From contig CAUHNW010000008.1 of the NCBI GenBank assembly GCA_959607825.1, positions 58,877 through 122,876 of the forward strand: a stretch of 64,000 bases of DNA. The letters are read 5' to 3'. This document shows, piece by piece, positions 9,201 to 16,648 of the stretch. The notes beneath the pieces were generated by a model. That model was not told the origin of the DNA, searched no databases, and saw only the letters and a list, made by a program, of their open reading frames with translations. Position 1 is the stretch's first letter. Every line of letters starts with the position of its first letter. The position numbers and the translations under genes were made by a program. Source of the DNA: HGM13006 sp900757695 (GTDB lineage: Bacteria > Bacillota > Clostridia > Oscillospirales > Oscillospiraceae).

Positions 9201-11275
9201 GAAAAACGGAGGGGCAGCACTGTGATATTTGCGGTCAGGTGATCACAGCGCAGATTGTGATCCCGGCGACAGGACATGTGGAGGAAATTCGGGGGGCCAA
9301 GGAGGCCGGACTTGACGAGGACGGCTATACCGGTGATACCTACTGCACAGTCTGCGAAACGCTTCTCCGGCAGGGAGAGGTGATCCCTAAAACCGGTGCG
9401 GTGATCACATGGATCGTAGACGGCAGAGAGACCACGCAGACTGTGGAAAAAGGTACAATGCCCAGCTATTCTGGCAGTACGGAGAAGGCCCCGGACGCCC
9501 AGTATCGATATACCTTTACCGGCTGGGAGCCGGAATTGACCACGGTGACGGAGGATGCAGTTTATCAGGCAACATACAGCAGTACCGCTCGGGTATTCCA
9601 TACCGTGACCTTTGACCCCAACGGCGGCGAGGGCACCATGGAGGCCCAGACCGTGGAGAACGGCGTGGATACGGCCCTTTGCCGCAATGAGTTTACCAGA
9701 CAGAATCACGCCTTTATGGGCTGGAACACCATGGCGGATGGAAGCGGCATATCCTATGCCGATGGAGGCGCAGTGGCGGAGCTGGAAACGGATCTTTGCC
9801 TTTATGCCCAGTGGCGGCATGAGGACGGCTGGTTCCGGAATGAAGATGAGAGCTGGAATTATTACCGGGACGGAGCCCTTCAGAAAACTGGCTGGACGGA
9901 GATCGATGGAAACACCTTTTATTTGGATCCGGAGACCGGGGCTGCGGCCATAGACGGCATCTATTTTCTTCCTTATCCGGAGGGCTATGGCCCGGATGCA
10001 TGGGATCTGGAGCACAATACCGACTATGCCGTACGGGGCTATGATCAGCGGGGTTATTTCCTGTTTGATGGAAATGGTGTTTTTTGCAGCACCTACAGCG
10101 GCTTTTATATCGCAGCGGCCGGTACAAAGGTGGAAGGCGGAGATGCCGCCAGCCCGGAAAATGACCAGACCCTTTGGATCCAAAAGGGGCAGATTCTATG
10201 GCACCCGGGCCTTGTAGAACTGGACGGGGAATACTACTACTTCCCATCGGGATACTTTGCGGCGGGAAGCGGCGCTGTAACGGGAGACTATTATGTATCG
10301 AAACCCAATGACGTGCCCTACCCGGCCATGTGGGGAGAAGGAAAGTTTACCACAGGAAGGTATACCTTTGACGAAACCGGCAGACTTCAGCTGTTTGACG
10401 GATTCACGGATGTGGGAGCGGATACCCTTTACTATGTGAAGGGCGCAAAGACCTATGGCGGACTGATCCGGCTGGACGGAGAATACTATTATGTGAACAG
10501 CGCCTGCAAGGTGATCAAGGGCCGGGATTACACGGTCAGTAAGACCAATGGTCTGCTGCCGGCGGGAACCTATACCTTCGGTGCGGACGGAAAAATGCTG
10601 CGGGCGGATCCCACCCTGAACGGCATCGTCAAGGACGGTGACATCTGGTATTACTATGTAAACGGCGTGAAGTCCTATGCAGGGCTGATCCAGCTGGACG
10701 GCAGCTATTATTATGTGAACAGCCAGTATCAGGTGATCCATGGAAGAAGTTACTATATCAGCAAGGACAACGGACTTTTGGCACGCAGAACCTATGAATT
10801 TGATGCGGAGGGACGGCTGATCCTGCCTGACGATACCTGCAATGGCATCGTAAAGGATGGCGACATCTGGTATTACTATGTAAGCGGCGTAAAGACCTAC
10901 GCAGGACTGATCCAACTGGACGGCAGCTATTACTATGTAAAGAGCGATGCGCAGGTAATTCATGGCCAGAGCTATTATGTGTCGAAGACGAACGGACTGA
11001 TGCCTCAGGGGAGATATTCCTTTGATGACGAGGGCAGAATGGTAGTGCCGGATACCACGAAAAACGGAATCGTACGGGAGACGGAAGCGGATTGGTATTA
11101 TTATGTGAATGGCATGAAGACCTATGCGGGACTGATCCGACTGGATGAAAATTACTATTATGTAAACAGCCAATTCCGTGTGATCCATGGTCAGAAATAC
11201 TATGTCAGCAAAACAAACGGCCTGATGGCCGCCGGAACCTATACCTTTGACGATGAGGGACAAATGATTCCATAA
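6212..11275 (+). CDS. Large secreted InlB-repeat / Cys-rich repeat / wall-binding surface protein
   Basis: A 1687-residue exported protein. The start is a GTG at 6212 inside the end of the previous gene, preceded by GGAG, and gives a basic N-terminus, a hydrophobic core and a VAA cleavage region. Beta-rich sequence fills residues about 30-690. A Listeria-Bacteroides (InlB B) repeat lies near 700-770. Seven Cys-rich repeats of about 38 residues (pattern C-x2-C plus GH) span about 775-1060. A second InlB repeat is near 1130-1200. From about 1210 there are Tyr/Gly-rich wall-binding repeats of the same kind as in the first gene of the cluster. Such proteins usually act as adhesins or wall-associated scaffolds; no catalytic domain was recognised. 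Confidence 0.8.
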   Translation: MCELKRIAKRFLSLTLVMAMVVGFLPQITVAAESSGEVTGLGDANIGLSYSGDKTDTWSAGGSTITGSIQSSSGCGTTHYQSTLSITNRRSLEVQLSFTYELDLQGGTAQVDGAAVTAGGSFSKTLAAGETVKVYIKSNSTSAPTKITLKNVTLAADITAAVTFIPAENGTYTVDGKTVTEEYSNVQSALTPYQLEAAPAEGYQFKGWYDSKAETYIGCEPKMSYNAEKDCTLTAVFAPESANLFETGGQVFEELNDAIAYARQIGVEKITLQSRSATLKGTYTIPAGVTLLVPFDAEKTLFTTTPAALLPGKQPATKKNEFRTLNLEEDAVLEVEGSLSIGGRYVASSGGTTSYMSGDYGQLQLADSSRIEVKNGGSLYAWGFVSGGSVTVEAGGTVYEWFQILDFRGGTATMGIGNKVFPFNQYDVQNVESPMTLQQGAKEIVYAAVYASSRINPSAITFIGDEGMFKIVSGSLTKAYDGTRDRIIYTVDGSAEVNNLNLKLAGSSVSSRNYVLPITNNMVVNLTGNSLLTVNQTAALLPGVQANIAKGAELRVSAGNSVYLYDADQWGGYCDTYSLKFKSVGYAPGKTYQRTEEKDLLDAAVNVDGILTAAGSIYTTESGAAIGSAAGTGVFRLESDPGTETVTYQYTQSGSAVTAHEIPITPAKLQNADGTYTETAHAAAGDEILYKDGVWIGGTAAEVTVTFDPNGGDGNMEAQTMAPGSDTALNANAFVREGYAFTGWNTEADGSGVAYDDGAAVNLSENITLYAQWQCQHIKTELRDQQDASCTEDGYSGDTCCTVCGEMLEAGTVIPAKGHTETASAAVAPTCTVPGKTEGKYCSVCGQVLIAQEDIPALGHSWDAGTMTDAPNCTEDGVMTYTCAACGEIRTEAVAATGHTPEDVEAAEPTCTQPGHEAGSRCSVCGAVLSGLGELPATGHSAVIDPAVSPTCTESGRTEGQHCEVCGQVLIEQEELPATGHRIVSDPAVSPTCTESGKTEGQHCDICGQVITAQIVIPATGHVEEIRGAKEAGLDEDGYTGDTYCTVCETLLRQGEVIPKTGAVITWIVDGRETTQTVEKGTMPSYSGSTEKAPDAQYRYTFTGWEPELTTVTEDAVYQATYSSTARVFHTVTFDPNGGEGTMEAQTVENGVDTALCRNEFTRQNHAFMGWNTMADGSGISYADGGAVAELETDLCLYAQWRHEDGWFRNEDESWNYYRDGALQKTGWTEIDGNTFYLDPETGAAAIDGIYFLPYPEGYGPDAWDLEHNTDYAVRGYDQRGYFLFDGNGVFCSTYSGFYIAAAGTKVEGGDAASPENDQTLWIQKGQILWHPGLVELDGEYYYFPSGYFAAGSGAVTGDYYVSKPNDVPYPAMWGEGKFTTGRYTFDETGRLQLFDGFTDVGADTLYYVKGAKTYGGLIRLDGEYYYVNSACKVIKGRDYTVSKTNGLLPAGTYTFGADGKMLRADPTLNGIVKDGDIWYYYVNGVKSYAGLIQLDGSYYYVNSQYQVIHGRSYYISKDNGLLARRTYEFDAEGRLILPDDTCNGIVKDGDIWYYYVSGVKTYAGLIQLDGSYYYVKSDAQVIHGQSYYVSKTNGLMPQGRYSFDDEGRMVVPDTTKNGIVRETEADWYYYVNGMKTYAGLIRLDENYYYVNSQFRVIHGQKYYVSKTNGLMAAGTYTFDDEGQMIP

Positions 11276-11283
11276 AAGGCGTG

Positions 11284-11313
11284 GTAATGGGCTGGCGTGC
11301 GCCAGCCCATTAC
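11284..11313 (+). other. Perfect 13-bp hairpin between surface protein and capF-like gene
   Basis: The arms 11284-11296 and 11301-11313 are exactly complementary, with a 4-nt loop. It lies 8 bases after the stop of the surface-protein gene and 27 bases before the next start. No T-run follows, so full termination is doubtful. It may be an attenuator or mRNA-stabilising structure. Confidence 0.55.
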
Positions 11314-11340
11314 TGCGAAAGAGCAGAAAGGAGTATTCAA

Positions 11341-12504
11341 ATGAAGGTGCTGATCACCGGAGCAGGGGGATTTGTGGGAAAAAATCTTGTCCTGCGTCTG
11401 CGGGAAATATGCAGCGGCCATGACTCTGTACATACGAGCCTGTACATTGACGAAGTAATGGAATGGACCAGAGCAACGCCTGAGAACATATGGCACGAAT
11501 ACTGCGGTCGGGCAGACTTTGTTTTCCATCTGGCGGGCGTGAACCGTCCGGAGGATTCCGGAGACTATGAAAGGGAAAACGTCGGATTTACGGCAACGCT
11601 CCTCAATGCCCTGAAAAGTGCGGCCAACCCGCCTCCAGTGATGCTGGCCTCCTCAATCCATGCGGCGGAGAACGGCGGCGGAGCCTATGGCGCCTCCAAG
11701 CGTCGGGCAGAGCGGCTGACAGAAGAATATGGCCGGGAGACCGGAGCACAGGTGATGATCTACCGGCTGTGTAATTTGTTCGGGAAGTGGAGCAGGCCGG
11801 AGTATAACTCCGTCGTGGCGACATTCTGTCAGCGGATCAGCCGGGGGCTGCCCATTCGAGTGGACGATTCCGAGAAGAAGCTGGAGCTGCTGTACATTGA
11901 CGACCTGATGGAGGAGCTTCTGCGGGCCTTGGGGGGCAGACCCAGCCGAGATCAGGCGGGATACTGCTATGCCCCTGGGAGCGTTTACAGGACGTTGGGA
12001 GAAATTGCAGCGCTTCTGACTGCCTTTTCACGGCAGCCGGAGACCCTGATGCTCCCGGATATGCCGGAGGGGAGCTTTGAAAAAAAGCTCTATGCCACCT
12101 ATCTGTCCTATCTGCCCATGGCCAGAGCGGCCTGCCCGCTGGTGGTGCATCGGGACAGTCGGGGCAGCTTTACGGAGCTGCTGAAAAACCGCCGCTGCGG
12201 TCAGGTCTCGGTGAATCGGGCGGAACCGGGGGTCACAAGAGGGCAGCACTATCACAACAGCAAATGGGAGATCTTTGTGGTGCTGTCCGGCCTTGGGATG
12301 ATCCGGCAGCGGAAGCTCGGAGAAGAGGCAATTACGGAGATTGCCGTCAGCGGTGAGAATCCGACGGCAGTGTATATGCTGCCGGGGTATACCCATGAGC
12401 TGACGAATCTCAGCAGTACGGAGCCGCTCCTTACGCTGATCTGGGCCAGCGAGATATTTGATCCACAGCGGCCGGATACCTATTGGCAGGAGGTGACGCT
12501 GTGA
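11341..12504 (+). CDS. CapF/FnlB-like nucleotide-sugar reductase with C-terminal cupin
   Basis: A 387-residue cytosolic enzyme. ATG at 11341 follows AGAAAGGAG. The N-terminal two-thirds is an extended SDR Rossmann domain with GAGGFVG near residue 8 and YGASKRRAE carrying the YxxxK-type catalytic pair. The C-terminal third is a cupin with RGQHYHNSKWE, the expected metal-binding site of CapF. In staphylococcal capsule and O-antigen pathways, CapF/FnlB reduces the 4-keto sugar made by CapE/FnlA on the way to UDP-N-acetyl-L-fucosamine. The next gene overlaps by four bases and encodes the CapG-like epimerase. No CapE-like dehydratase is in this window, so the first step must be encoded elsewhere if the pathway is complete. 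Confidence 0.85.
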   Translation: MKVLITGAGGFVGKNLVLRLREICSGHDSVHTSLYIDEVMEWTRATPENIWHEYCGRADFVFHLAGVNRPEDSGDYERENVGFTATLLNALKSAANPPPVMLASSIHAAENGGGAYGASKRRAERLTEEYGRETGAQVMIYRLCNLFGKWSRPEYNSVVATFCQRISRGLPIRVDDSEKKLELLYIDDLMEELLRALGGRPSRDQAGYCYAPGSVYRTLGEIAALLTAFSRQPETLMLPDMPEGSFEKKLYATYLSYLPMARAACPLVVHRDSRGSFTELLKNRRCGQVSVNRAEPGVTRGQHYHNSKWEIFVVLSGLGMIRQRKLGEEAITEIAVSGENPTAVYMLPGYTHELTNLSSTEPLLTLIWASEIFDPQRPDTYWQEVTL

Positions 12505-13652
12505 AACGACTCAGGCTCATGACGATCGTAGGGACCCGCCCGGAGATCATCCGGCTCTCGGAGATCATCAAGTGCTGCGATGTGTATTTTGACCAGCTGC
12601 TGGTGCATACGGGGCAGAATTATGATGACAGCCTCAGCGGCGTATTTTTTCGGGATTTGCAGCTTAGAGCGCCGGATGTCTATCTGAATGCAGCGGCAGA
12701 GGATCTGGGCCAGACCATGGGGAATATCATTGCCAAAAGCTATCAGCTCATGTGCCGGGAAAAACCGGATGCGGTGCTGGTGCTGGGGGATACAAATTCC
12801 TGTCTTTCTGTGATCGGCGCCAAAAGGCTCCATATCCCCATCTTCCATATGGAAGCGGGGAACCGATGCAAGGACGAGTGCCTGCCGGAAGAGACAAATC
12901 GGCGGCTGGTGGACGTCATCAGCGACGTGAATCTCTGCTACTCGGAGCAGGCCAGAAGATGGCTTTTACAGGGCGGAATGCCCGGAGAACGTACCTTTGT
13001 GGTGGGATCGCCCATGGCAGAGGTGCTCCATAAAAACCTTTCTGCAATAGAAGAAAGTGATATCCATGAGCGGCTGGATCTTTTGCCGGGACAATACATC
13101 CTGCTGTCGGCTCATCGGGAAGAGAACATAGACACGGAGGAAAACTTCCGCTTGCTGTTCACCGCCATCAATGAAATGGCACAGCGCTATCAGATGCCGG
13201 TTTTGTATTCCTGCCATCCCAGAAGCCGGAAGCGGCTGGAGCAGTCAGGCTTCCCGCTGGAGCCAAATGTGATCTGCCATGCGCCACTGGGCTTTCATGA
13301 CTACAACTGTTTGCAGATGCATGCATTTGCCGTTGTGTCGGACAGTGGGACGCTGCCGGAGGAGAGCAGCTTTTTCAACTCGGTAGGGCATCCGTTCCCG
13401 GCGGTATGTATCCGTACCTCTACCGAGCGTCAGGAGGCCATGGAACGGGGCTGCTTCCTGCTGGCGGGCATTGATCCGGAGTCTCTGCTGGGCGCAGTGG
13501 ATATGGCAGTGCAGCGCCAGAGCAGGGGGGAATACGGAACGCCGGTGCCGGATTATCTGGATGAACAGGTATCCGGCAGGGTGGCCGGGATCATTCAGAG
13601 CTATACCCATGTGGTCGATCAGATGGTGTGGCGAAAACCTTTGCTGCAATAG
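12501..13652 (+). CDS. CapG/FnlC-like UDP-N-acetyl-sugar 2-epimerase
   Basis: A 383-residue enzyme of the non-hydrolysing UDP-GlcNAc 2-epimerase (WecB) family. I chose the GTG at 12501, whose GTGA overlaps the stop of the capF-like gene. It places VGTRPEIIRL near the N-terminus, as is usual. Other family features are HTGQNYDDSLSG, GDTNS, HMEAGNRC, PEETNRR, SAHREENID and SDSGTLPEES. CapG/FnlC makes the last epimerisation to UDP-L-FucNAc. The four-base overlap with CapF supports a shared pathway. The alternative, an ordinary UDP-GlcNAc to UDP-ManNAc epimerase, is less likely given the partner. A strong terminator follows. Confidence 0.85.
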   Translation: MKRLRLMTIVGTRPEIIRLSEIIKCCDVYFDQLLVHTGQNYDDSLSGVFFRDLQLRAPDVYLNAAAEDLGQTMGNIIAKSYQLMCREKPDAVLVLGDTNSCLSVIGAKRLHIPIFHMEAGNRCKDECLPEETNRRLVDVISDVNLCYSEQARRWLLQGGMPGERTFVVGSPMAEVLHKNLSAIEESDIHERLDLLPGQYILLSAHREENIDTEENFRLLFTAINEMAQRYQMPVLYSCHPRSRKRLEQSGFPLEPNVICHAPLGFHDYNCLQMHAFAVVSDSGTLPEESSFFNSVGHPFPAVCIRTSTERQEAMERGCFLLAGIDPESLLGAVDMAVQRQSRGEYGTPVPDYLDEQVSGRVAGIIQSYTHVVDQMVWRKPLLQ

Positions 13653-13663
13653 AGCGCTGACGT

Positions 13664-13705
13664 AAAAAAACACCCGGAGGAACTTCAAACATGTTCCTCC
13701 GGGTG
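13664..13705 (-). terminator. Rho-independent terminator of the solute-binding protein gene
   Basis: A 13-bp perfect stem (13671-13683 with 13693-13705) has a 9-nt loop. On the minus strand it is followed by seven T (13670-13664). It lies between convergent genes and clearly serves the minus-strand gene. Confidence 0.9.
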
Positions 13706-13724
13706 CTTCGGTTATGCTGGAAAA

Positions 13725-15419
13725 TTAAGCGGCATAGTTGTCATAGGCAGTCTGATACAGCTCTACCATACGCTCTGCGTTCATGCCCTTCAGGGCTTCA
13801 ACAAAGTCGGTGTCATAGCTGTCAAAGCTGACCTCGCCGGTGATGTATTTGACGGTCATCTCGTCAAGGAAGGTCTCGATGTCACTCTTTACGCTGTTAT
13901 ATTCCGCATCCTCGGCTTCCAGAACTACCTTGTTGGGAATCACGTGACTGTAGTCGAGATCGGCGTCACGCCACTGATCCCAGGAATCCAGCTGCTCCTG
14001 TGTATAGTTGCCGGTGCCGCGCATGGGATCCACTACGGTGGGGCCGGAATCCATTACATAGATGAAAATCGCAGTCCGGTAGTCGTAAGTGGGATTGTTG
14101 TTAATGAGATCAGAGAAGTGGGGTACGCCGTCAGCGTCATACTCAAAGGTCTCGCCTTCAATGCCGTAGTTGCAGAGCAGTGCGCCCTCATCGGTATAGA
14201 GGTAGTCGATAAAGGAAATCAGAAGCTCGGGGTCCTCACAGCCGGTGGTAACAGCCCAGCGGACATCATCGGCACGGGAGGGCTTCTTATCGGACATGTA
14301 GATGGTGTCGCCTTTTTCCTTGGAAACAGGCGCCATGGCGGTCAGAAGGAAGTCCTCATCGCTGGAGAAGTCCTTAAAGGAAGCCATGTCGCCGGTCTCA
14401 CTATAGAAGCAGGCCACTGCACCGGAGCCGATTTTATCCATGTCACGGAAGGCAAGCTGCTCGCTGTAGAACGGGAAATCGTGATAGAGAAGGCCCTCGG
14501 TATACCACTGGTTCATCATTTGCAGGTATTCCTTGTAGTCTGCCTCCAGAGGACCATACTTGATGGTGTCGCCGTCCAGATACATACCGCTGCCAACACC
14601 GTAAGCGGCGGCAAAGTAGTCCGAAACACCGGTGGCCGGGACAAACAGGGCATCGGTAGCGCCCTTATCCTGCCGGAAGGCAGAAAGTACATCGTGAAGC
14701 TCATCCAGGGTGGTGGGCTTGCTGAGGCCGAGGCTGTCCAGCCAGTCCTGACGGATCACATAGCCCATATCGTTGAGCCGTGCTTCCGCATAAACGCTGT
14801 AGAAGCCTGCCACAGCACCCTCGGGGGTCGTTACATCCTCATAGAGTTCCGGATCGGTGGAGATGATGTTGTAATAGTGGGGAGCGTATTCTTCCAGATA
14901 ATCCAGAAGGTCAATGAACACGCCGTCTTCGATGCCCTTATCGGCACCGCCGGTATACTGGTTTACAACGCCGTTCATCACATCGGGATAATCGCCGGAA
15001 GCACAGATCAGATTGAACTGCTCCGTCTGGGTGTCGGGATGAAAGTGGATAAAGCTCAGGTTGACGCCGGTGCGCTTCATCAGCTCCTGATAGGTGGCAT
15101 TGTCGGCAAGGGTGGAGATATAGTTCATAGCTGCCGGAGAAATACCCATCCAAACCTCAAAGGTCTCACTGCCGTCAGACAGGGGCAGAACGGGATCGGG
15201 AATTTCGACTGCAACAGGGGCTACTGCGGAAGCCTCGGCTTCTTCAGCGGCGCTCTGTGCGTCAGGCACAGCCGGAGCGGCTTCCTCTGCCGCAGGTGCG
15301 GACTGGGCCGGGGCACTGTCGGCGGAAGCGGCAGGGACTGAGCTGCTGCTGTTGCCGCAGGCGGCCAGACATAGAAGCATGCTGACTGCCATCAGCGCTG
15401 CAAGCAATCGCTTTTTCAT
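13725..15419 (-). CDS. Extracellular solute-binding lipoprotein (ABC family 1 / LipO-like)
   Basis: A 564-residue lipoprotein with a signal peptide and lipobox (LAAC, Cys near 21), then an Ala/Pro/Glu-rich linker and a long two-lobed solute-binding domain. Sequence such as SFIHFHPDTQTEQFNLICASGDYPDV resembles (in shorter stretches) the oligosaccharide-binding LipO-type proteins of Clostridia. The start follows AAGGAGG. No permease or ATPase gene is adjacent, so the transporter partner must lie elsewhere, or the protein acts as a sensor or scavenger. The divergent MerR gene and the 19-bp-spaced promoter indicate effector-dependent expression. The ligand is unknown. Confidence 0.8.
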   Translation of the reverse strand: MKKRLLAALMAVSMLLCLAACGNSSSSVPAASADSAPAQSAPAAEEAAPAVPDAQSAAEEAEASAVAPVAVEIPDPVLPLSDGSETFEVWMGISPAAMNYISTLADNATYQELMKRTGVNLSFIHFHPDTQTEQFNLICASGDYPDVMNGVVNQYTGGADKGIEDGVFIDLLDYLEEYAPHYYNIISTDPELYEDVTTPEGAVAGFYSVYAEARLNDMGYVIRQDWLDSLGLSKPTTLDELHDVLSAFRQDKGATDALFVPATGVSDYFAAAYGVGSGMYLDGDTIKYGPLEADYKEYLQMMNQWYTEGLLYHDFPFYSEQLAFRDMDKIGSGAVACFYSETGDMASFKDFSSDEDFLLTAMAPVSKEKGDTIYMSDKKPSRADDVRWAVTTGCEDPELLISFIDYLYTDEGALLCNYGIEGETFEYDADGVPHFSDLINNNPTYDYRTAIFIYVMDSGPTVVDPMRGTGNYTQEQLDSWDQWRDADLDYSHVIPNKVVLEAEDAEYNSVKSDIETFLDEMTVKYITGEVSFDSYDTDFVEALKGMNAERMVELYQTAYDNYAA

Positions 15420-15461
15420 AATGTGGTTCCTCCTTCATTCAGTTGAAATGCTTGTGCGGTT

Positions 15462-15492
15462 ACTTTACAGCCTGACCTTGTTGCATGGTCAA
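15462..15492 (-). promoter_or_regulatory. MerR-type promoter (19-bp spacer) of the solute-binding protein gene
   Basis: On the minus strand TTGACC (15492-15487) and TAAAGT (15467-15462) are separated by 19 bp. The spacer region contains an imperfect dyad with CCTTGACC and GGTCAGG halves. Overlong spacers with a dyad between -35 and -10 are the hallmark of promoters twisted open by MerR activators. The MerR gene is divergent and adjacent. Confidence 0.75.
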
Positions 15493-15594
15493 GGGAAAGC
15501 TGAATGACAGAACATACAAAAATTAGATAAAATTTTGACTAAATTATACAATTGTCGGGGTGGATGGGCAGTTGTTGCTTGCATTTTCTCAAAA

Positions 15595-15620
15595 AAACCC
15601 TATCCTATAGGAGAGAGTTT
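15595..15620 (+). promoter_or_regulatory. 26-bp palindrome upstream of the MerR gene (candidate operator)
   Basis: A central CCTATAGG is flanked by arms that match at 7 of 9 positions, giving AAAC...GTTT ends. It lies 37 bases before the MerR start. A TTGCTT at 15575-15580 with TATCCT at 15601-15606 (20-bp spacing) could be the promoter it controls. Autoregulation is inference. Confidence 0.5.
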
Positions 15621-15657
15621 TGCGTGCGTTTTGCATCTGGAATGAGGGGAAAAGACA

Positions 15658-16566
15658 ATGCATGATTTCAGCAACGAGCATCCGGTAATCGATCGTCCGC
15701 CGGAAAACCATATTCAGCTGATGATCGGTAAGGTGGCCAGCCTTTATGGAATTACCGTTCAGACACTGCGCCACTATGATAAGATCGGTCTGTTCCGGCC
15801 GGAGGTCATTAATCCGGATACCGGATACCGGTATTATTCACTGGAACAGCTTCGGCACTTGGAATACATTTTATTTCTGCGGCGGCTTCAATTCTCGCTG
15901 CCGGAGATTCAGGAGGCCATGGATCAGTTCCGGGCAGGAAAGGAGCTTGAGGATGTACTGCGGCTCCGGGATCAGCAGCTGAAGACGCAAATGGACGAGA
16001 TCCAGAAGCTGCGGGATACCATCGGAGCGCTGCTTTCCATGCGTGATGCGCGGCAAATGCCGCTGAATCAGCTGCGGATAGAGTGGCTTTCGCCGCCGAG
16101 ACAGCTGCTCCTGCGATCCATTCAGCCCCTTAGCGTGTCAGACCCGGACTTTGGACTGCACCTGATGGAATATCGAAAGGAACTGCTGGGAACCCTGCCG
16201 CCGATCCAAACCAGCTATAGCTTTGGCGCAGCGGTAAGCATGAAGGATTTCAGAAGCAGCGGAACGCTTCAGTATACGGACGTGCTGCTGGACCCGGGCC
16301 CCTATGGGATTGCACATTCCCCGGAGAATGCCCAGCAGTTCCCGGAGGGATTTTATGCGGTGATCCGGTTTTCCCGCTCCCAGCTCCGCCCGGAAGACGC
16401 CTACCAGAGACTTTGCAGATTTATCGAACAGCATCGGTTCTACAGTGATGATAAAATACTGGAAATGGCCCCGGAGCCCAGTTTTTCTTCCATCTCCCGG
16501 ATCAGCGACATTGTGGAGCTTCAAGTACATATTGCGCTGGAGGACACAGATTCAGCAAATACTTGA
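15658..16566 (+). CDS. MerR-family transcriptional regulator
   Basis: A 302-residue DNA-binding activator. After a 20-residue extension, residues about 20-95 are a MerR winged helix (IGKVASLYGITVQTLRHYDK, then NPDTGYRYYSLEQL). A dimerisation coiled coil spans about 95-125. The long C-terminal half looks like a GyrI/BmrR-type effector-binding domain (inference from length and position). It is divergent from the solute-binding lipoprotein, whose promoter carries a 19-bp spacer, so that gene is the likely target. The ferredoxin-flavoprotein gene 82 bases downstream may be co-transcribed. The start follows GAGGGGAAAA. Confidence 0.85.
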   Translation: MHDFSNEHPVIDRPPENHIQLMIGKVASLYGITVQTLRHYDKIGLFRPEVINPDTGYRYYSLEQLRHLEYILFLRRLQFSLPEIQEAMDQFRAGKELEDVLRLRDQQLKTQMDEIQKLRDTIGALLSMRDARQMPLNQLRIEWLSPPRQLLLRSIQPLSVSDPDFGLHLMEYRKELLGTLPPIQTSYSFGAAVSMKDFRSSGTLQYTDVLLDPGPYGIAHSPENAQQFPEGFYAVIRFSRSQLRPEDAYQRLCRFIEQHRFYSDDKILEMAPEPSFSSISRISDIVELQVHIALEDTDSANT

Positions 16567-16648
16567 CTCTATTCCAGCAACACACTTTATAATGCCTTTA
16601 TTATTGAATCTGCTGCAGAAAGCGGCTGAGATACACGGAGGAAAGAAT

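Noticed and set aside
7946..10183. 745-codon open frame on the minus strand
   Set aside because: It lies wholly inside the clearly coding 6212-11275 gene. Its translation is low-complexity and unlike any family, and it has no ribosome site; it is a by-product of GC-rich codon use.
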